This document shows positions 60,026 through 64,000 of a DNA stretch of 64,000 bases, in pieces. The notes beneath the pieces were generated by a model, which was not told the origin of the DNA, did no database searches, and was given only the letters and a program-made list of their open reading frames with translations. Both the position numbers and the translations under genes were made by a program. Positions within the stretch are counted from its first letter, which is position 1, and each line of letters opens with the position of its first letter. This DNA comes from Bacteroides fluxus YIT 12057 (lineage in GTDB: Bacteria > Bacteroidota > Bacteroidia > Bacteroidales > Bacteroidaceae). The DNA is taken from the NCBI RefSeq assembly GCF_000195635.1, contig NZ_GL882614.1:1-64000 (forward strand). Direction: 5' to 3'.

Positions 60026-62008
60026 ATGAGCACAGTACACTATAGGACAATACTACTTTTCTTCCTCTTAATCCATTTTACCGCCTATACTGCCTTCCCG
60101 CAAACATCCGCGATAGATAAACTCGAAAAAAAGTTATCGGAACATACCTCGGCTGATACAACAAAAGTCAATTTACTCAATAAACTTGGCTATGAGCTGT
60201 ATGCTAATGACAAAGAGAAAGCCGAATCATACGCCAATCAAGCACTAAAGATAGCCACACAGTCCGACTATCCTGAAGGGAAAGCCGCCAGCCTTTGGAT
60301 TAAGGGACTCATCACCATGAGAGACCACAAAAAAGCAGCACTGCAACTCTTCGAAGAAGCACTTGGCATAGCGGAGCAAGTGAATGATAAGACCGGCATT
60401 TGCAACTACCTAATGGCTATCAGCAATATCAAAAAAGAGTTAGGAGACATCAAAGGCTGTGAGCAGGCGCTCGAGAAAGGATTAGAGACAGCAGCAACCT
60501 TGAAAGATCCTTCTCCACATATCAAACTGTTGTTTAATGTTGCATACAACCTTTCCAGTAAAGGAGAATATTCCCAAGCTGTAGAAACGTTCCAGCAAGT
60601 AATCCATTTAGCCGGCCAGAACAACAACAAGCTAATGGCAGCGAAATCCTATTCCGGGATTGCCCTCATCTACCACCGGCAAGGCGGCTTGTCGCAAGCA
60701 TTAGAGCATTATTTATCAGCCCTCAAGATTTATGAAGAACAGAATGACCGACAAGGCATTTGCAATGCTCTCATCAATATAGCGGGCATCAAGTCCGAGC
60801 AGAATGAGTTTGAAGCAGCCCTGGAAGATATTAATCAAGCGCTTCTATTGTCCAAGGAAATGAACAATGAATACTTGATTTCATCGTGCCTCACCAATAT
60901 CGGCTACATCTACAAACGCATGAAGCGCCCCGAAGCACTGCAATACCTCCGGGAAGCCCTTAGAATGGCAGAAGGGAAAAGAAGCGGCCAAAGCATCAAT
61001 CTGCTTACGAACATTGCCTCCATATATATAGAACAAGGAAAAATCGAGGAAGCAAAAACACATCTATACCAAGCACTCAACCTGGCACAGCAGTCAAACA
61101 TCAAATATGCACATGCCGAAGTCCTGGGGTTTCTAAGCAAACTGTACTATACCCAAAAGCAATACGCCCGCGCCATTGAATACGCCGGCCATGCCTTGCA
61201 GATAGGCAACGAAATCAAGTATCTGGAACTTAGAAAAAACATCTATGGACAACTGGCGGATATTTATTCCACTACCGGAAATTTCAAGGATGCTTACCAC
61301 AACCACAAAATGTTCAAACAGCTAAACGACAGCATCCTCAATGAGAGTAATATACGCAAGCTGACCTTGATAGAAAGCGCCTACAAGCACGACAAAGAGA
61401 TACAGAAGTATGAAATAGAGAAGATAAAACAGCAACTGCACATAAAGCATCAGTATTACACGATTCTTTCGTTAAGTGCGGTAATGTTATTGATAACCAT
61501 TCTTTCGTTCCAGCTCTATCGTTCCAATAAATTGAAAAAGAAAGTACTCAAACTGGAGATTGACCAGATAAACAATAAGCTGGAATACAGCAAAAAAGAG
61601 ATGACATCGGCAACCCTGAAACTGATGCAGAATGCCGAAAGTGACAGCTATTGTATAAAAATGCTGGAAAATATAGCAAAAGCCACTCCGGAAGAAAGAG
61701 AAAAAGAAATTCACACGCTTATCTGCTACTACAAGAACAAATCTGCTTATTCCAACTGGAAGGAGTTCGAAACTTTATTCCTTGAAATCAACGCCAACTT
61801 CTATGATAAGCTCAACAAGAATTTCCCTTCACTTACCGTCAATGAACGCAAGATATGTGTATTCTTGAGATTAAACATGGGAAACAAAGACATCGCCCAG
61901 ATTACCTTCCAGTCCGAAGAGGCTCTGAAGAAAGCCCGTTTGCGGCTGCGAAAGAAATTAGGCATAGAACGCACCGACAATCTGGCTACATTTATACAGA
62001 GCCTATGA
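60026..62008 (+). CDS. TPR sensor-regulator with transmembrane segment and LuxR-like HTH
   Basis: A 660-residue protein of the Bacteroides TPR-TM-HTH type. A signal-like hydrophobic N-terminus (YRTILLFFLLIHFTAYTAFPQ) puts residues about 30-460 in the periplasm; these form roughly nine TPR units such as GICNALINIAGIKSEQNEFEAALEDINQALLLSKEM. A single transmembrane segment follows (YYTILSLSAVMLLITILSF, about 478-496), then a coiled coil and a cytoplasmic C-terminal helix-turn-helix: LTVNERKICVFLRLNMGNKDIAQITFQSEEALKKARLRLRKKLGI resembles LuxR/GerE. It probably transmits a periplasmic signal straight to DNA. The divergent BACON/FISUMP-like gene is the obvious candidate target. Confidence 0.85.
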   Translation: MSTVHYRTILLFFLLIHFTAYTAFPQTSAIDKLEKKLSEHTSADTTKVNLLNKLGYELYANDKEKAESYANQALKIATQSDYPEGKAASLWIKGLITMRDHKKAALQLFEEALGIAEQVNDKTGICNYLMAISNIKKELGDIKGCEQALEKGLETAATLKDPSPHIKLLFNVAYNLSSKGEYSQAVETFQQVIHLAGQNNNKLMAAKSYSGIALIYHRQGGLSQALEHYLSALKIYEEQNDRQGICNALINIAGIKSEQNEFEAALEDINQALLLSKEMNNEYLISSCLTNIGYIYKRMKRPEALQYLREALRMAEGKRSGQSINLLTNIASIYIEQGKIEEAKTHLYQALNLAQQSNIKYAHAEVLGFLSKLYYTQKQYARAIEYAGHALQIGNEIKYLELRKNIYGQLADIYSTTGNFKDAYHNHKMFKQLNDSILNESNIRKLTLIESAYKHDKEIQKYEIEKIKQQLHIKHQYYTILSLSAVMLLITILSFQLYRSNKLKKKVLKLEIDQINNKLEYSKKEMTSATLKLMQNAESDSYCIKMLENIAKATPEEREKEIHTLICYYKNKSAYSNWKEFETLFLEINANFYDKLNKNFPSLTVNERKICVFLRLNMGNKDIAQITFQSEEALKKARLRLRKKLGIERTDNLATFIQSL

Positions 62009-62057
62009 CAAAAACCAAAGACAAGCCTTCCTAAAAGAGCTTTTCCCACGCAAAATA

Positions 62058-62088
62058 TTTGCCATCCCCATAATAAGCCCTATCTTTA
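62058..62088 (+). promoter_or_regulatory. Candidate promoter of the HU-HIG gene
   Basis: TTTG (62058-62061), exactly 19 bases, then TATCTTTA (62081-62088), one base off consensus. Confidence 0.6.
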
Positions 62089-62100
62089 CGCAGCAGATGC

Positions 62101-62254
62101 ACATCTGTAGCCTAAAGACAGTCATCTGTAGTTTAAAGATGTCTATCTTCAGGGTGGAGATGAAGCTCAAGACAAGACTGAAACCCTCCGAAACCGCGAC
62201 TGTAATGCCCCGATAATAGGACTGTGACCGCCCGAATACAGATGCGTGGCATCC
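62101..62254 (+). repeat. Seven degenerate 22-base tandem units in a leader
   Basis: Read in steps of 22 bases, units 1-2 share CATCTGTAGyyTAAAGA. Unit 3 keeps ATCT-AG--T--AGATG. Units 4-6 share GACTG-(A)---CC with CGA at the unit junction: ACTGAAACCCTCCGA, ACTGTAATGCCCCGA, ACTGTGACCGCCCGA. Unit 7 keeps the CGA start only. The period is constant while the sequence drifts. Confidence 0.6.
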
Positions 62255-62323
62255 TCCGCACAGAGCACCGGCTTTCTCGGAGCAGGCATCGGCTGCAACA
62301 ACCTTTAATAAATACTTAGCAGA

Positions 62324-62947
62324 ATGGCAGAATATGAAATGCAGGAATCGAACCTGCCCAATGAAGACGGCAAACGGGTGCTCTTCCCCCGCATGAGATT
62401 ATGGGGACAGGCAGACCTGGACAAGATAGTAGATAAAATCAGCTATGCCAGCAGCTTCACCCCCGGCGACATCAAGGGACTGGTAAAAGCGCTTGCCGAC
62501 GAAATGGCTTGCCAAATGGCAAGCGGGCGCTCGGTGAAAATAGACGGGATAGGCGTATTCTCCCCCTCGCTCGCCCTGCGCGACGGCTACGAACGGGAAA
62601 GCGGAGAGCCGGGCGCTCCCAAGCGAAACGCCATGAGCATCTGGCTGAACAACGTCAACTTCCGTGCCGACAAAGAGCTGATAGAGAATACCGGACGAAG
62701 GTGCATACTGGAACGTTCCAAATGGAAGTTCAGGCATTCGTCACAAGTATTCTCGCCACAGGAGCGGCTGAAGATGGCGCAAGACTTCCTTTGCTCCAAC
62801 CCTTTCATGCGCGTGGCAGACTATTGCCGGTTGACGGGACTGCTGAGCGACAAGGCAGCCCGTGAGCTGAAGCAATGGAGCGAAGAACCGGAGTCGGGCA
62901 TCGGCTGCAAAGGAAGAGGCTCACACAAGATTTATGTAAAAAGATAA
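62324..62947 (+). CDS. HU-family DNA-binding protein (HU-HIG type)
   Basis: A 207-residue protein with an HU-like domain at residues about 25-115 and an extra C-terminal helical domain. The HU fold is seen in ADLDKIVDKISYASSFTPGDIKGLVKALADEMACQMASGRSVKIDGIGVFSPSLAL, where FTPGD and the KIDGIG turn replace the usual HU words. The second domain (LKMAQDFLCSNPFMRVADYCRLTGLLSDKAARELKQW) resembles a helix-turn-helix and ends in a basic tail. Such Bacteroidetes-specific proteins are often multi-copy and of unknown role. It has its own promoter and an unusual structured leader; a small beta-barrel gene follows after 8 bases. Confidence 0.83.
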   Translation: MAEYEMQESNLPNEDGKRVLFPRMRLWGQADLDKIVDKISYASSFTPGDIKGLVKALADEMACQMASGRSVKIDGIGVFSPSLALRDGYERESGEPGAPKRNAMSIWLNNVNFRADKELIENTGRRCILERSKWKFRHSSQVFSPQERLKMAQDFLCSNPFMRVADYCRLTGLLSDKAARELKQWSEEPESGIGCKGRGSHKIYVKR

Positions 62948-62955
62948 AACCTGCG

Positions 62956-63603
62956 ATGATGAAACAACAACTCGCCACACTGGCCGCCCTGCTCTGCTGG
63001 GTCATCCCCTCCCTGCATGCCCAAAGCGAATGCCTGCCGCAAGAATACAGTTTCATTGTGGGCGGCGGACTGATGCTGCCCCATGTAGATGGCAACAAGA
63101 ACGATTTTTTCAACAAGAACGGAAACCGCCCGGGCTATGACCTGATGGCAGAAGGACGGTACTACCTCACGCCCAACTTTGCCATAGGAGCGCAATACGA
63201 CTACCTGCGCTCGGCACGCCTGCCGGACAAGATGCACCTGCACTTCATCCGTCCCGAAATGCTGCTGCGGATCTTATGGAGCGACGGCAACCAAGGTGTG
63301 TTCTTCTCGTTGGGCATCGGATACATGAACTATCAGGAACGGCTGTACAAGCGGAACCAACGGCAAGGACACCTTTACCGGAAAGGATATTGCGGCATTT
63401 CGTTTGCCTTAGGCTATGAATTCCGAATCACCCGAAAACTATCGGGGATGCTGCGGGCTGATATTCTTACAGCAGACTGGTTCGTCAATCCCGACGGACG
63501 TCTTTACAACACGGACGGATATGATGACGGAGTGAACCATAACTGGTTCAAAAATAACATCACATTTTTCAACTTGGGGCTTGCCGTGCAGTTCGGACGA
63601 TAG
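62956..63603 (+). CDS. Small outer-membrane beta-barrel protein
   Basis: A 215-residue exported protein (signal peptide MMKQQLATLAALLCWVIPSLHAQ). Eight or so amphipathic strands follow: YSFIVGGGLMLPHVDG, YDLMAEGRYYLTPNFAIGAQYDYL, GVFFSLGIGYMNYQ, ending FFNLGLAVQFGR with a terminal aromatic strand. This is the OmpA/PorT-like small barrel pattern. The ATG at 62956 is chosen because the signal peptide starts there; the upstream in-frame codons overlap the HU-HIG gene. The eight-base gap implies co-transcription with the DNA-binding protein, an odd pairing. Function unknown. Confidence 0.78.
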   Translation: MMKQQLATLAALLCWVIPSLHAQSECLPQEYSFIVGGGLMLPHVDGNKNDFFNKNGNRPGYDLMAEGRYYLTPNFAIGAQYDYLRSARLPDKMHLHFIRPEMLLRILWSDGNQGVFFSLGIGYMNYQERLYKRNQRQGHLYRKGYCGISFALGYEFRITRKLSGMLRADILTADWFVNPDGRLYNTDGYDDGVNHNWFKNNITFFNLGLAVQFGR

Positions 63604-63640
63604 ACAGATACAACCCATGCAAGGAATGACCTTGCCATGC

Positions 63641-64000
63641 TTATTCCTCCACCTGCATCGCCACAATCTCCTGTAGCGTACAAACCGCTTCTTCTACGGA
63701 AGTAACCTCTTTCACCAGCATGCTCCGCTTGTTGTTCTGCTCACGCAAGTCACAACGGCGGGTGTATTTCATCATATAGCCGATGACTTTGCCGAATGCC
63801 TGGCTCTGATAATACGGGCTATCCGGATTGGAAACGAAGAACAGCGACATGCGCCCTCCCTTCAAGAACACCTTTTCCACCCCAAGGCGGGCAGCCAGAC
63901 GGCGCAAGGGAACAATGCGCAACAGTTCTTCCGTCTCGGGAGGAACCGGACCAAAGCGGTCTTCAAGGCGTGCACGGAAGTCGGCTACGTCTTTATCCAG
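63641..64000 (-). CDS. mfd: Transcription-repair coupling factor, C-terminal fragment (runs off window)
   Basis: Only the last 119 codons are present; the gene continues beyond base 64000 on the minus strand. Visible are FRARLEDRFGPVPPETEELL and RIVPLRRLAARLGVEKVFLK, which match the C-terminal D7 (TRCF) domain of Mfd. Mfd releases stalled RNA polymerase and recruits UvrA. The tail after KRSMLVKEVTSVEEAVCTLQEI is family-like. The fragment ends in a stop at 63641 and converges on the small barrel gene with 37 bases between. Family identification is good although the helicase domains are outside the window. Confidence 0.88.
   Translation of the reverse strand: MDKDVADFRARLEDRFGPVPPETEELLRIVPLRRLAARLGVEKVFLKGGRMSLFFVSNPDSPYYQSQAFGKVIGYMMKYTRRCDLREQNNKRSMLVKEVTSVEEAVCTLQEIVAMQVEE

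Larger units (their letters stand above)
62009..62323 (+). other. Leader of the HU-HIG gene, with degenerate 22-base repeats
   Basis: No gene is seen. After the promoter (62058-62088) a leader of about 230 bases contains the repeat series at 62101-62254 and several short hairpins, including CAGATG-CA-CATCTG (62094-62107) and CATCT/AGATG (62123-62141). Confidence 0.6.

Noticed and set aside
1..64000. tRNA, rRNA, tmRNA, IS element or integrase genes
   Set aside because: Every intergenic interval was read for CCA-ending cloverleaf-like structure, transposase motifs and attachment repeats; none was convincing.

Overview
The window is chromosomal DNA from a gut Bacteroides (family Bacteroidaceae). 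The genus-level call rests on repeated promoter elements of the Bacteroides type (TAnnTTTG, sometimes with TTTG about 19 bases upstream), weak or absent Shine-Dalgarno sequences, and typical Bacteroides genes: the manA/galM/sugar permease/galK locus, a Nudix-type AraR-like regulator beside transketolase, a Vor/Kor-type ferredoxin oxidoreductase, PPi-dependent phosphofructokinase, an RRM RNA-binding protein and an HU-HIG protein. The species cannot be fixed from sequence alone. I saw no rRNA, tRNA, IS element, integrase, prophage or CRISPR array; this is ordinary core chromosome.

Layout. 0-2.7 kb: DEAD-box helicase, then a small envelope operon (YtxH-like, holin-like, short hypothetical). 2.7-7.6 kb: manA facing away from the galactose operon galM-permease-galK. 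7.7-12.9 kb: AraR-like Nudix regulator, transketolase, rpiB and a GH28 pectinase. 13-16.3 kb: operon for a 2-oxoacid:ferredoxin oxidoreductase (TPR protein, ferredoxin subunit, alpha subunit, an easily missed 57-residue membrane protein, beta and gamma subunits). 16.5-21.4 kb: putative porin, solute-binding protein and convergent NAD+ synthetase. 21.7-22.8 kb: PerR-like regulator plus reverse rubrerythrin, with a palindromic operator candidate. 22.9-25.3 kb: ECF sigma factor, likely membrane anti-sigma factor, small secreted protein and beta-barrel. 25.4-28.4 kb: FadL-like barrel and a low-complexity secreted protein. 28.6-32.1 kb: prmA, membrane-anchored GH25 lysozyme, pfp. 32.5-38.7 kb: RRM protein and a tripartite RND efflux operon. 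39-48.6 kb: short hypothetical, acyltransferase, nitrilase, alpha-2-macroglobulin and penicillin-binding protein 1C, tightly packed. 48.7-52 kb: nagA and a NagB-like/PIG-L fusion. 52-57.5 kb: amidase/golvesin-type secreted protein, two small proteins and YgiQ. 57.5-64 kb: remnant of a DUF3332-type lipoprotein, a BACON-like/FISUMP-like protein divergent from a TPR/HTH regulator, HU-HIG protein, small barrel and the 3' end of mfd, which runs off the window.

The genes fall into a few jobs: sugar uptake and entry into glycolysis or the pentose phosphate pathway (gal, tkt, rpiB, pfp, nagA, GH28), anaerobic ferredoxin-linked oxoacid oxidation, peroxide defence, and envelope maintenance or defence (A2M-PbpC, GH25, amidase, efflux, barrels). 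The observations most worth checking are the NagB-like/PIG-L fusion that has lost three of four deaminase catalytic residues, the 22-base degenerate repeats in the HU-HIG leader, the perfect palindromes before prmA and perR, the divergent FISUMP/TPR-regulator pair with a large hairpin between them, and the TusA-like protein whose active cysteine position is histidine.
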